Shown here piece by piece: positions 42,120 through 53,953 of a DNA stretch of 64,000 nt; within the stretch, counting starts at the first letter, position 1; every line of letters begins with the position of its first letter. The notes below the pieces were generated by a model. That model saw only the letters and a list, made by a program, of their open reading frames with translations. It was not told the origin of the DNA and did not search any database. The DNA is taken from assembly GCA_007115705.1 (NCBI GenBank), contig QXEO01000244.1, positions 1,533,222 through 1,597,221 of the forward strand, in the 5' to 3' direction. Source of the stretch: Dactylis glomerata. Its lineage: Eukaryota > Streptophyta > Magnoliopsida > Poales > Poaceae. Made by a program: the position numbers and the translations under genes.

Positions 42120-44530
42120 TCATGTAGGCGCCATAAAAGAGCTTAAGGTAAAGCAAGAGAGAGCATCAAAAAGCAAATATGAAACACATTTAAATCTAAA
42201 CCACTTCCTATGAAAAATAGTCTTGTAAAGAGACAAGTCATGAAAGCGCAAAGCGAAAAGCATAGGAAGGCAAAACAAGTACAACTTCAAGAATTGCAAC
42301 ATAAAGAGGGGAAACTCAATATTGTTGAGATCCATCAAACCATGTTTCCCTCTCTCATAATAACTTTTAGTCGCATCATGAATAGAACTAACAATATAAC
42401 TATCACATAAAGCATCCCTATCATGAGCCACATGCATAACAGAATTAATACTCCCTACATGAACAATCATAGTAGGAGCAGATTCAACAGAATAATTATT
42501 CTCATCACCATAATCATCAAAAACAGGAGGCATATTGTAATCATAACTATTTTTCTCCTCAATAGTAGGTGACTGAAAATATTATACTCATCATCATAAC
42601 CATCATAATCTAGAGGTTTAGTATCATCACAAGCTAGAGAATAGCTATTTTGCAAAGCATATTCATCAAACATATCATCATAAGAAGGAACATGGATAGT
42701 ACTAATGGCACAACAATTATTAACTTTAGAATTGGTACCAAAAAGATTTTCAATATCAAAAGTGGAGTGCTTTCCCCAATCATGATCACTAACATAGGTA
42801 ACAGGCATAGGAACATCATCCCAATCAGAATTATCATAATCTATAATAGGAGCAACATGCTTAGGGGAAGATATCGTTTCCTCTCGCCTTTTACTCCTCT
42901 TCTTCTTCTTCTTACTCTTCTTACTCTCCTTACTCTCTCCTTTAGGAGGGAAAGGCATCTTCTCCACATAATCTGGTTTACTGACAGAAACAACAGAAGA
43001 AACTTTGGAGGATTCCTCCTTTCTATTAATAAGATAAAAACATCTATCAGTCCTGTCATAGCTTGGCAAAACATCATGTTTTATAAGGTTTTGTATGTAA
43101 GTATTTGCGAGGCAATCTTTAACACAATAGAGACGACAACCATGAAGGGTGCTATTAATATCAACATCACTCATATCAACCAAAGAAATCTTTCTAGATA
43201 TCTCTTCACACCCCAAAAACAAAGTAAGCTCATCATGCTGATTGAGGGTAATCTTATCATCACAATACAAACTTGCGGTACTAGAAGGTTGACAATTAGG
43301 GCTTGAGCATTGAAAATTAAAATGACCTATGTCATCGCAAAATTTACAAAGAAAAGGATAAAGCTTACAAACCTTTTCACCGAGCTCGCCTATAGCCTTG
43401 TGCCACATTCGGGTTTCTTCATTTGCGTGGTGGACACAATAATCTTCCTTGTTGTGACTTTATTCACAAGGTCTATGTACTCCACAAAAATTAACATGCT
43501 TATAGGAAATAGGACTTTCAGAGGTTCGAGCATGTTTATTGCAATCATCAACAGCAATATCACTTTCTATGCAAGTGTCCTTAAAAGGTTCATGATACAC
43601 ATCCCCATTTCCCTTGGGAACATTAATATGAGAAGCAAAGGCTTTAAAACAATCAACCATAATTTGAGGATCAAGACCATGTTTAGCACTAAGCTCTTGA
43701 AAATCAGCAGTTTCAGTGAAAGACTTAATGCAATCAAACTCGTAATTCATACCTGATCCTTTACCTTTGTCGCTATCCCAACCTTCAATATTGTTTTGAA
43801 TTGTTTCAAGCAGATCCCACTTGGTGTCAACATCCTTCTTTGTGAAAGACCCATCCAAGCATGCATCTAGATAATCCTTGTAATGTCCTGAAAGCCTTGC
43901 ATAAAAATTATCAATAACAATATTATGGGGGAGCTCATGAATAGGACATTTGAGCATTAGTGACTTCAATCTTCCCCACGCTTGGGCAATGCTTTCTCCC
44001 TCATGCGGATGAAAATTATAAATATAATTCCTATCCTTATAAACCTCGTTAGAAGGATAGAATTTAGAATAAAAGAGAGGTACAATTTCCTCCCAGTCAA
44101 TAGGTAGGCCATCCTTCAGTGTTTTATACCATTCTGCAGCTCTGCCCTTCAGTGATAAACAAAATAGCTTCCTCTTAACTTGGTTCATCGAAATACCTGC
44201 ACACTTGAACAACTCGCATAATTCATGTATAAAAAGCAAATGATCACCAGGATGGACAGTTCCATCTCCTAAATAGCAGTTATCCATAGCATGTTCAACA
44301 ATCTTCATAGGTATTTTAAAAGGATGAGGAGCACAAGCATCATTAGAAACATCACATATGGGAGATAAAATATCATCAGAGCAAACTTTCTCCACTAAAG
44401 CTGGAGAACTAAAAATATCATGCTTAACAAACAGGAAATATGAGACTTCTCCAAGATGGGTCGCAAAATAAATCCAATAGAGCACACGTTTAGTGGAGAA
44501 AGTTTGCTCTGATGATATTTTATCTCCCAT
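42120..44530 (-). pseudogene. gag-like gene of F, stop and frameshift
   Basis: Homologue of the element B gene. 44530-43460 holds the Retrotrans_gag domain (SLKGRAAEWYKTL, AQAWGRLKSLMLKCP). TAA at 43460-43462 interrupts, then the same frame continues 43459-42575 with the zinc knuckle CKFCDDIGHFNFQC and a Lys/Arg cluster (SKKKKKRSKRREE). A one-base loss near 42575 shifts the frame to the last 137 codons, which contain SIHDATKSYYERGKHG and a hydrophobic stretch (LYLFCLPMLFAL) before HRKWFRFKC. The ending also occurs in G2 (59130-59331). The first codons come from the inverted-repeat junction, not the original gene start. Confidence 0.75.
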
Positions 44531-44574
44531 ATGTGATGTTTCTAATGATGCTTGTGCTCCTCATCCTTTTAAAA
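44314..44574. repeat. 86-bp perfect inverted repeat with 89-bp spacer
   Basis: Bases 44314-44399 and 44489-44574 are exact reverse complements. Both are gag-like sequence of F. Immediately right of the second arm a plus-strand LTR (G1) begins. Such a fold-back marks a rearrangement with local copying in the opposite direction, or an assembly artefact. Confidence 0.9.
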
Positions 44575-45274
44575 CCAACTTCCTGTTTTTCTCCATGCTT
44601 GTTTTACACCAATTGCTTTGTGTTTTGTTTACACTTCGTGGCATTTTTATGCATTTTTTGGAAATAACCTATTAACGAGATGCCACAGTGCCAGTTCCTG
44701 TTTTCTGCTGTTTTTGTATTTCAGAAAAGTTACACGGGAAATATTCTCAGAATCGGAGGAAACGAAAGACAAAGTTCCTATTTACCTGACACAAAGACAG
44801 AGTCCAAAGAAGAGACGGAGAGCAGCCAGGAGGCAGCCGCACCACAGGGTGGCGTGAGCCACCCCCTGGCCGCGCCACCAGGTGGTGTGGGCCCCTGGTC
44901 CACCCTCTGACATCGCCCTTCCGCCTATAAATTCCCTTTGTCAGGTAAACCCTAAAGGACAAAACACTTTTCCACGAAACATACTGCAAGCTGCCACTAT
45001 CGTCGTCTCGAGATCGGGAGGGTCCAGAAGCTCTTCCCACACCAACCCGGAGAGGGGAATCATCACCGGAGGCCTTCTTCATCACCATGCCAGCCTCCGG
45101 AGTGATGCGTGAGTAGTCTACCATTGGACCATGGGTCCATAGCAGTAGCTAGATGGTTGTCTTCTCCTCCATGCGCCTCATGTGTAGATCTTGTGAGCTG
45201 CCTATCATGATCAAGATCATCTTTGTGTAATTCTATATGTTGTGTTTGTTGGGATCCAATGAATATTGAGCACT
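44575..45274 (+). repeat. G1 LTR, left part
   Basis: An LTR of the H/G2 type lacking its first about 50 bases. TATA-like CCTATAAATTC is near 44929. It is cut at 45274 by element H and continues at 55574. Confidence 0.7.
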
Positions 45275-46893
45275 TGATACATCTCAAACGTATCTATAAT
45301 TTTTTATGCTCCATGATTTTTTATACACCATTTGCTTTGTGTTTTGTTACACTTCATGGCGTTTTTATGCATTTTCCAGAACTAACCTACTAACGAGATG
45401 CCACAGTGCCAGTTCCCTGTTTTCTGCTATTTTTGTGTTTCAGAAAATATTCTCGAAATTGGACGAAACAAAATCCAAAGTTCCTATTTTTCCTGAAGCG
45501 TGACGGAGTCCAAAGCTGAGACGGAGGGGAGCCAGGAGGCGGCCACGCCACCCCATGGCACAGGCCACCCCCAGGCCGTGCCAGGGGCAGGTGCGGGCCC
45601 TTGGTCCACCTCCTAATGCCGCCCTTCCGCCTATATATTCCCCTCGACGGGAAAACGTAAAAAGCCCAATCAATTTCCATGAAACATACTGCAAGCCGCC
45701 GCCATCATCGACGCGAGATCGGGAGGGTCCAGAAGCTCTTCCCGGCACCCTGCCGGAGAGGGGAATCACCACCCGAGGCATTCTTCATCACCAAGCCTGC
45801 CTCCAAAGTGATGTGTGAGTAGTCTACCATGGACTACGGGTCCATAGCAGTAGCTAGATGGTTGTCATCTCCTCCATGTGCTTCATGTTTAGATCTTGTG
45901 AGCTGCCTATCATGATCAAGATCATCATTGTGTAATTCTACAAGTTGTGTTTGTTCGGATCCGATGAATATTGAAACTATGTCAAGTTGATTTGCTGAAT
46001 TATTATCTTTATGTTATCTCTATGTTGTTTATGATCTTGCATGCTCTCTGTTGCTAGTAGATATCTTGGCCGAGTAGATGCTAGTGACTCCAAGAGGGAG
46101 TATTTATGCTCGATAGTGGGTTCATGCCTCTAGTAATCTGGGGGAATGACAGAAACCTCTAAGGTTGTAGATGTGTTGTTGCTACTAGAGAGAAAACAAC
46201 AATCTTGTGTTCAAGGACATTTGTATTATTTACATTACACACTTTGCTTAAGGTGATAATCTGTTGCTTGCAACTTAATACCCAACGGTTGCTCGGATGA
46301 CATCCGGCGGGTGGATTATTAGTCAAAGATGCAGTTGGATTACGGTCTATGTATTATGTTGTAATGCCCATAGTGAATCTCATAGTGATCCTCATGACAT
46401 TTGTATGCTTGCTTTATTCTATCAATTGCCCAACTGTAATTTGTTTACCCAGCATGTTATTTACCTTATGGAGAGACACCACTAGTAAACTGTGGACCCC
46501 GGTCCATTCTTTTACACTGTTATTACCGTTTACCATTTATTTGCTTTATTTACATTCTTGCAAACTATTACCTTTTACCACTCGATACGCTTAATCCTTT
46601 GTTTACAGCAAACCGGTGAGATTGACAACCTCACTGTAAGTTGGGACAAAGTACTTGGTTGTGTTGTGTGCAGGTTCCATGTTGCTACTGGTGCAAAGCT
46701 ACGCCCTGGATGAGGTGCCATATATAAATTGTCCAGAGCTATCGCAAAGCTAGCGAGCATCAACCTTCAGAAGTTGGTTCTTTCTCCTACTGGTTCGGTA
46801 AACCTTGGTTTCATACTGAGGGAAGACTTGCTGCTGTGCTCATCATACCTTTCTCTTGGGGTTCCCAACTGAGCGGACATCTACACGCCATCA
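45275..46893 (+). repeat. 5' LTR of H (1619 bp)
   Basis: TGATACATCTC...ACGCCATCA. TATA box CCTATATATTCC at about 45630-45641. It matches the 3' LTR over its whole length, with scattered differences. Confidence 0.85.
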
Positions 46894-46904
46894 AGCAATT
46901 TTTC

Positions 46905-46922
46905 TGGCGCCGTTGCCGGGGA
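46905..46922 (+). other. primer-binding site, tRNA-Asp (element H)
   Basis: TGGCGCCGTTGCCGGGGA, an 18-base match to the complement of tRNA-Asp(GUC), eleven bases after the LTR. Confidence 0.88.
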
Positions 46923-47078
46923 GAAAGAAGATTCTTCTGCAAGGGGAGTCTCTCGCTTCCAATCTTTTACTTTGTTATTGTTTTGCTTTATTTTATTTTT
47001 TCTTGCATCTTTTTATCAAAAATACAAAAAAATTAGTTCCTTTATAGTTTTTATTTTTACTTGTCTGCTTTTAGTCTT

Positions 47079-48480
47079 GCTAGATTGGGTACTCCTAAGA
47101 ACACCAAGTTGTGTGATTTTACTAGCACCAATAACAATGATTTTATCTGCACTCCTATTGCGCCACCTGCCCCTGGGGCAAATTTTTATGAGATTAAGCC
47201 TGCTTTGTTGAATCTTGTTATGAAAGAGTAGTTTTCTGGTGTTAGTACTGATGATGTTGCAGCTCATCTCAACAATTTTGTTGAGCTATGTGAGATGCAA
47301 AAGTATAAGGATGTAGATGGTGATATTATTAAGCTTAAGTTGTTTCCTTTCTCTTTGAGAGGAAGAGCTAAGGATTGGTTGCTATCTTTGCCTAGAAATA
47401 GTATTGATTCTTGGGTTAAGTGTAAGGATGCTTTTATTGGAAAATATTATCCTCTTGCTAAGATTATAGCTTTGCCAAGTGATATTATGAAGTTTAGACA
47501 GTTTGATAATGAACATGTTGCTCAAGCTTGGGAAAGAATGAAATCTATGATAAAGAATTGTCTCACTCATGGACTGACTACTTGGATGATTATCCAAACC
47601 TTTTATGCAGGACTAAATTTTTCTTCAAAAAATCTATTGGATTCAGCTGCTGGAGGTACTTTTATGTCCATCACCTTGGGCGCCGCAACAAAGCTTCTTG
47701 ACAACATGATGGTAAATTATTCTGAGTGGCACACCGAGAGAGCTCCACAAGGTAAGAAGGTAAATTTTGTTGAGGAAACCTCTTACTTGAGTGATAAGAT
47801 TGATACTATTATGCTTATGCTTGCTAATGATAGAGCTCATGTTGATCCTAATAATGTTCCTTTGGCCTTTTTGGTTGCTCAAGAAGAGCATGTTGATGTA
47901 AACATCATTAGAAATAATAATTTCAACAACAGTGCTTATAGGAACAATTTTGCTAGCAACAATTATAGGTCGTATCCTTCTACCAATGGTAATGGTTATG
48001 GCAACTCTTATGGTAATTCCTCTAACAACACTACGGGCACGCCCTCTGAGCTTGAAGTCATGCTCAAGGACTTCATCGGTAAGCAAACTGCTTTTAACAA
48101 GTCTGTTGAGGAAAAGTTGGGTAAAATTGATATCCTTGCTTCTAAAGTTGATAGCCTTGCTCTTGATGTTGAACTTCTGAAACTAAAAGTTTTGCCTAAT
48201 GATGTGAAAGAAAGCAAGACTTTGAATGCCATCCAAGTTAGAATTGATGAAAATGTTAGGATGTTAGCAGAATTGCATGCTAGGTGGGAAAGAGAAGATG
48301 AGATGGCTAGAAATATGAAGGTATGTACTATTACCACCTCTAGTAATGTTGTTTCAAATGCTAGCAATCCTCTTACTTTGATTGGTGTAGAGAAAACTCC
48401 TACTCCTTGTGCGAAAAAACCCAAAACTGCAAAAACTTTTTCTACAAAAAGTGCTGAATTTTTTTGGAGGATGATAGCTC
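47079..48480 (+). pseudogene. decayed gag of H
   Basis: The frame is open from about 47079 (ARLGTPKNTKL, no ATG left), with a TAG at 47229-47231. From 47295 comes a clear Retrotrans_gag domain: FPFSLRGRAKDWLLSLP, CKDAFIGKYYP, VAQAWERMKSMIKNC, QTFYAGL. An Asn-rich region (NGNGYGNSYGNSSNN) and a coiled-coil-like stretch near residues 260-340 follow. A frameshift in a T-run near 48463 separates it from the protease. No zinc knuckle is seen. Confidence 0.78.
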
Positions 48481-49132
48481 TACTTCTTTTAATGATTTTG
48501 ATGTTGATGGTTGAAATATCTCTGAAATTATTTTGTTCTTGCAAAATCTTGCTTTGAGTCCTAATGCTAAAACTATGAATGTTGCTTTTACAAAGCATAT
48601 TACAAATGCTCTCATAAAAATTAGGGAAGAAAAGTTGAAACAAAAGGTCTATATTCCCAAGAAGTTAGAAGATGGTTGGGAGCCCATCATTGATATGAAT
48701 GTGAATGATTTTGATTTCCATGCTTTATGTGATCTAGGTGCAAGTATTTCCATTATGCCTAGAAAGATTTATGATATGCTTGGTTTACCACCGCTTGAAA
48801 CTTGTTATTTTGATGTTCCTCTTGCTGATGTTGCTAAGAAGAAACCTTTGGGAAGGATTAATGATGTTCTTATTATGGTTAACAATAACCTTGTTCCCGT
48901 TGATTTCCTTGTTATGGATGTTGAATGAAATGCTTCATGTCCTATTATTTTGGGAAGATCTTTTCTTCGAATAGTTGGTGCCATCATTGATATGAAGGAA
49001 GGCACCATTAAATATCAATTTCCACTCAAGAAAGGTATGGAACACTTCCCTAGAAAGAGAAAGAAATTACTTTTTGACTCTATTCTTAGAGCAAATTATG
49101 AACTTGATGCTTCATCGCTTCATATTACTTGA
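48465..49132 (+). pseudogene. aspartic protease of H
   Basis: In the frame after the gag shift: DDSSTSFNDFDVDG, a TGA near 48508, then ITNALIKIREEKLKQKV, ALCDLGASISIMP with the catalytic Asp, and a TGA at 48926-48928, beyond which CPIILGRSFLRIVGAIIDM continues the fold to a stop at 49130. The domain is recognisable as an Athila-like retropepsin. It is followed directly by untranslated sequence. Confidence 0.75.
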
Positions 49133-49240
49133 ATTCCACTTTCTGCGCCTAGCTCAAAGGCGTTAAAGAAAAGCACTCTTGAGAGATAACCCAATGTTTC
49201 TTTTTAGTACTTTTTCTTTTATTTGAGTCTTGGAAGTTAT

Positions 49241-49578
49241 TGATACGGATCAATGTGATCCAAAGGGGGTTTGGTCCGATCTTTCAAGGCGATCAAACAG
49301 ACAGCAAGATAAATCAGTCGTTGAGCAGATTAGATCTACTCCACAAACTGCAAAACAGATCCTTACGAATCAGCAAGCAAAACCAACGATATTGGTGTCC
49401 CCTGACATGGGACCTTTTTCCTGTATATTCTCAACTCGAAAATTCAACTCCAATTGCGTCCCTAACATTTTCCTTGCATGGTAGAAATAGGAACAAAAAC
49501 TTTATCTTAATCATATCAGCAACAACATAACCAGGGATAGCATAGTAAGCACTATCATGCATGGGAGACGCTACATCA
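49241..49578 (-). repeat. 3' LTR of I (338 bp)
   Basis: Minus strand TGATGTAGCG...CCGTATCA. The GGATCA/TGATCC hairpin motif is present near its 3' end. Confidence 0.88.
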
Positions 49579-50143
49579 TCCTCCCCTTCTTCAGGCGAAA
49601 CCGTCCTCGGTTTTGAGTCAGTCTCCAAAGCAGCAACATCATCTCTAGATTGAGTAGGCCTGGTAAGAATTGCTTCAGCTTCAACTTCTTTCTTCTTCGC
49701 GTCCTCTTCATCTTTCTTTGCCTGCTCTTAATATCCATAGACAACAAATTATATGTCTTGTTGCCATAGGGGAAAGAATACTTGACATAATTGTAGGCAT
49801 CATCCATGTGGTAAACTGCACCTTGGGCGTTGTACCATGGTCTTCCAAGCAGGAGATGACACGATATAATGTGCACAGGAACCACATCGCACAAAACCTC
49901 AACTGATAAGCTTCCCAGCAAAAATTGAACCTTAGTCTGGTGTGTAATGTTGAGGTCATCCCCGCCCCAGTGCAGCAGGTAAGGGTGCGAATGAAGCATT
50001 ATTGGCAGCTCTAACTTCTCCACCATCTCGAGACTTGCGGCATTGATCGGATTCTTGTAGTCGATTGTCAACGCGCAAGCTCTGTCTCGTACATTCGCCT
50101 TGGTATGAAATAATCTGTCACCATAGCCTTCCTCCTCACCCAT
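49579..50143 (-). pseudogene. protease remnant of I
   Basis: About 188 codons starting MGEEEGYGDRLFHTKANV. SCHLLLGRPWYNAQ and the strand patterns match the protease of T2 and the dimer. At the active site the sequence is IDYKNPINAAS, where relatives have IDGGSxxNxxS, so the Asp remains but the glycine/serine flap residues are lost. No gag domain or knuckle remains. The frame ends KKGRMM across the polypurine tract. Confidence 0.7.
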
Positions 50144-50787
50144 TGTGTCAGTGGCAAAAACTTAAGCAGAAAATTCAGATGGCAGGGTAATAGTAGTCGG
50201 CGAATATAATGTGTTGTGCAGAACTAGGCAGAAAATCCTTTACCCGGACGTGCAAAGCAGAACTTCTTCATGCACACCAAGTGATCCTCACGTGAAACGA
50301 TCTGGCCGATCATGCGCCTGGACGCTGGCCGCTGTGAGGCGAGCGCGACCAAGACGAGCGACGCTAAGCCCTTGCTCGACCACAGAGCGAGTCTGGGGTC
50401 CGGCGTCCAGGGTGGTAGCGATCCTATTTGTTTTTTTGTGTACCGATCGGGAGCAGCTGCAGGGAATCGTGGAGGCGATGGACTCCCTAGAAGATCGATC
50501 AAGGGAAGTTGATCACGTGGGCAAGCTTGACTCCTGGGATCGGTCCGATCTGAGGAGATCGAGCGAAACAAGGCAACGTGGGCACGTTGGACTCCCCGAG
50601 GTGGATCCGATCTGTGCAACCAGAACAACACCGACAACGAAAATCGATCGACAGATGGAACTCGGCGATCGTCAATCTTTGAGCAAAAACCAGCAGATCG
50701 ACGATCTCAACAGACAAAACTTAGCAGAACAAATCAATCTCAACAACAAATTCCGCCATGATAAACCCGACGAATCTAATACCAAGA
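50144..50787 (-). other. leader and primer site of I
   Basis: 644 bases. Primer site TGGTATTAGA (50775-50784, minus) has one mismatch to the usual TGGTATCAGA. TCATGGCGG (50753-50761, minus) can pair with TCGCCGTGA in U5 (50831-50839), with two G-U pairs. Confidence 0.6.
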
Positions 50788-51125
50788 TGATACGGATCAA
50801 CGTGATCCAAAGGGGGTTTGGTCCAATCTTTCACGGCGATCAAACAGACAGCAAGATAAATCAGTCGTTGAGCAGATTAGATCTACTCCACGAACTGCAA
50901 AACAGATCCTTACGAATCAACAAGCAAAACCAACGATATTGGTGTCCCCTGACATGGGACCTTTTTCCTGTATATTCTCAACTCGAAAATTCAACTCCAA
51001 TTGCGTCCCTAACATTTTCCTTGCGTGGTAGAAATAGGAACAAAAACTTTATCTTAATCATATCAGCAACAACATAACCAGGGATAGCATAGTAAGCACT
51101 ATCATGCATGGGAGATGCCACATCA
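50788..51125 (-). repeat. 5' LTR of I (338 bp)
   Basis: Eight substitutions from the other LTR, about 2.4 percent, so I is older than E and T2. Confidence 0.88.
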
Positions 51126-51130
51126 GTTAT

Positions 51131-53953
51131 TACTACTGTAATGACCTCTCCTTATCATTTTTATTTCATTTTTGTGCCAAGAAGAACCTCTAATTTGAGG
51201 AAGGTAAGATTTGGGGAAGTTGTTGTCCTGAAACAGATTTCTGCGCTGCACCGTAAAAATTCGTGAAAATTCTTAGAATATCTTTTTGATCTGAGATTTC
51301 TTGTGCACATGCTCTAGGTTATTTCAAACTTTTATTAGTTTTGCACTTTTCGATTTGAGCAACAGAAGGTCCTCCAAAAAATCGATCTTTGTCATCTATT
51401 CTGTTTTGACAGATTTCTGCCACTATTTGTGTTTGCCTCTCGATCGCTTTCTTTTTGAGTTCTTTTGATCACGGAACTTTTGAAAGAGTTGCTACAGTAG
51501 CTTATGCTTTAATGGATGGTATATTTGAGTTTGAATCTGATCCAAAAGAGTAGATTTATTATCATGCTTATACTAATGTTGCTAATAGAATTGTGTGAAG
51601 TTTTGTATGAAGGAAGTTTTCAAGTGTAGGGAATGGAGAGTGATGAGATGAGATAAAGTATGGACAAAATCTCAAGCTTGGGGATGCCCATGTCACCCCA
51701 AGAAATATCCAAGAGGTACAAGTGTCAAAGCTTGGGGATGCCCCGAGGCACCCCTTCTTCATCAGCAAAAATCAGGTCACCTTTCAAGACACTATATTTT
51801 TATTGCTTCATATTCTATGCGTTTTTCTTGGAGCGTCTTTACTTTCACTTTCAGTTTTCTTTTGGTTTGTTTGCTGCAATAAAAGGTTGGACCCCAACAA
51901 ATTTCTTTTGGAGAAGACACAATCTGTTTTGCATTGCCAAGAACACTCTAGTTTTCACTCTTATCGTTCAACGAGTGTTCTCTTTTTCTAGTACTGCGTT
52001 TAGCTTTCATTTTTCGCCTTGATTTTTGTTCAGATATTGTTATATATTTGCATCAAGGTGTATTTAGACCACTGGTCTATGTTGGTTTTCATATCAAAAG
52101 AGTTGTTTCAAAAAGGTTTGAATGGTGTTGGAAAAGAGAAAAAGTTTCATGACTATAGTGGTACAAATGGGAGCTTGTTTAGACTGCGGCTTAGACTTTT
52201 GCATGCCATGCTTGATGTAGTTTTGATAGTATGCTTAGTAGTTTTTGTTGTAGCATGACTTGTCTCAAATGATTGAGATTGCTTAATGAGTCTTTGAAAA
52301 AATCATGCGTTGTTTTTATTATATGGGAGCATGTTATTGTGGTTTTCTCTTTTGATGCTTTACTTGGGTTGACTTGGCGCATGCTTACAACATGTTTGAC
52401 TCTAACAAGTCGCCATATAGCCTCTATGATCATTTGGTTTTTGACTTGTGATACCACTTTATGCTTCAGTTAATGATGTTTTGTCGCTATGCATGATTAT
52501 GGCCGTTATTGCTCTCTTAGTTGGTCGCTCCTAGTCTTTTGCTAGCCTTCATTTTGTACTGAGAGGGAATACTTCTCGTGCATCCAACTCCCAAAAACCA
52601 AGTTGTCCAATGTGTCCACCATACATACCTATTAGCAATTTGCTATTCCAAGTACATTTGACTTGCTTTTATCTATCCTTCAAATTAAACTTTTTGGTGT
52701 TATGTGAAAATTAGTTAGTAAAGCTCTCACGAACCTGACGGCACACTTTACTTTTCTCGCTTTTAATAATTTTGACCATTGTGGCTCTCTTATGTTGACG
52801 TTATGCTTGCAAGTTATAAGGTGGAGGTTAGCCCAACCATGCCGTCATGGGGCAAGCTTTCAACATTGCACTTTCTCTCATTTAGTTGATATCGTGATCT
52901 TTTGTTTATGGATACTCGCGATGTGAAATAAGTTGGAAACTTGTGAGCTCATGGAGTTTGTATATGTGTTAGAGAAACGCCTGGGCCGCTAATCTAAGCC
53001 ATGCATCATTCATGGTGGAAATTTACAGCATGCCCATAGTGGACATTCGACGACGCATCTCACAATAAAAAGCTATACCAATGGTAAATAAAAGAGATGT
53101 CGAGGTGTTCATTGTCTGTTTGTCTTATCATTTTGATGTGGGCTTGTTCCATGTCATCGTGCAACAGGTACCTGTTGGCGTTCTCGATGATACATGTATG
53201 CTTACAATGACAAGAACTTGCTTGGGACCTAAGTCGAGTAGCATGAGGTTTGGGTATTCGTACTTCACGGGACACGAGATTTTCAACTTATGATTTGTTA
53301 AGCATATACTTCATAATTGTACTTGCATTAACCTTAACCACTCAAGATGCCTATGATGGGGGCAATGAGAGCTCAAAACTAGTAAGTATCATAATTTTTG
53401 GAGGTTTATAAAACATGCAATCATTGCTTCCCTCTACGAAGGGCCTTTCTTTTACTTTTATGTTTAGTCTCCACCTTCTACCTTTATGCACCGTCTAAGA
53501 GAGCATAGTTGTCATTCTGAGTATAATGTGCATAGTCCCAAAATTTATTATTGATTGATTCATGATTATGGTTTTGCTTGTTCTTAAATTATTTGTATCT
53601 AGTCGCCCTCTTAAACTTGAAGGTGTCCTATGCATTTATGTTTTGCTATTCCATGAAGGACAAGCTGAAAACCACTTTGCTATGTTTTTCTATATGGTTG
53701 AAACACACACTTGACTTTCAATGCTTCATTACTCATGATCTTTTGTTTGTGTTACTTTTCATGTTATAACATGGTTGCTAAGTTTTATTGTCAAGATTAT
53801 GTCTCTTATGCCAATGTTTTAAGTACTTTGATCTCAGCACTCAATGCTTTACATAGTTGATCAAGATTGTGATGGTGCATGTCACCTCAAAAATTATTGT
53901 TTTGTTATCACTTACCTACTCGAGGACGAGCAGGAGTTAAGCTTGGGGATGCT
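51131..53953 (+). other. untranslated 3' region and polypurine tract of H
   Basis: 2.8 kb without a gene, homologous in inverted orientation to 39553-42119 in F. The GGCATCCCC/GGGGATGCC theme recurs near 51680-51760. The polypurine tract is at 53939-53953. Confidence 0.65.

Larger units (their letters stand above)
34236..44574 (-). mobile_element. tRNA-Asp-type Gypsy element F, interrupted by element E
   Basis: Read leftward: a gag-like gene (44530 to 42120), a long untranslated 3' region (42119-39553), polypurine tract (39538-39552) and a 3' LTR split into 39365-39537 and 34236-35503. The 5' LTR is absent. The right end is rearranged into an 86-bp inverted repeat (44314-44574). No protease, RT or integrase is present. 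LTR and gene are closest to element B. Confidence 0.7.
49241..51125 (-). mobile_element. minimal CRM-like element I with GTTAT target duplication
   Basis: 1885 bp in all: two 338-bp LTRs (eight differences by eye), primer site, leader, a protease remnant and a polypurine tract (AAGAAGGGGAGGA, minus strand, next to 49578). GTTAT flanks both ends (49236-49240, 51126-51130). It is inserted in the 3' region of H. The LTR end, primer site and leader resemble the dimer family. Confidence 0.88.

Noticed and set aside
46905..46922. Possible tRNA-Asp gene
   Set aside because: Only the 18 bases complementary to the tRNA 3' end are present, at the exact spacing of a primer site; there is no cloverleaf.
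50211..51077. 288-codon plus-strand frame
   Set aside because: Opposite to the leader and 5' LTR of element I, with the LTR part repeated at 49240-49530; no domain.
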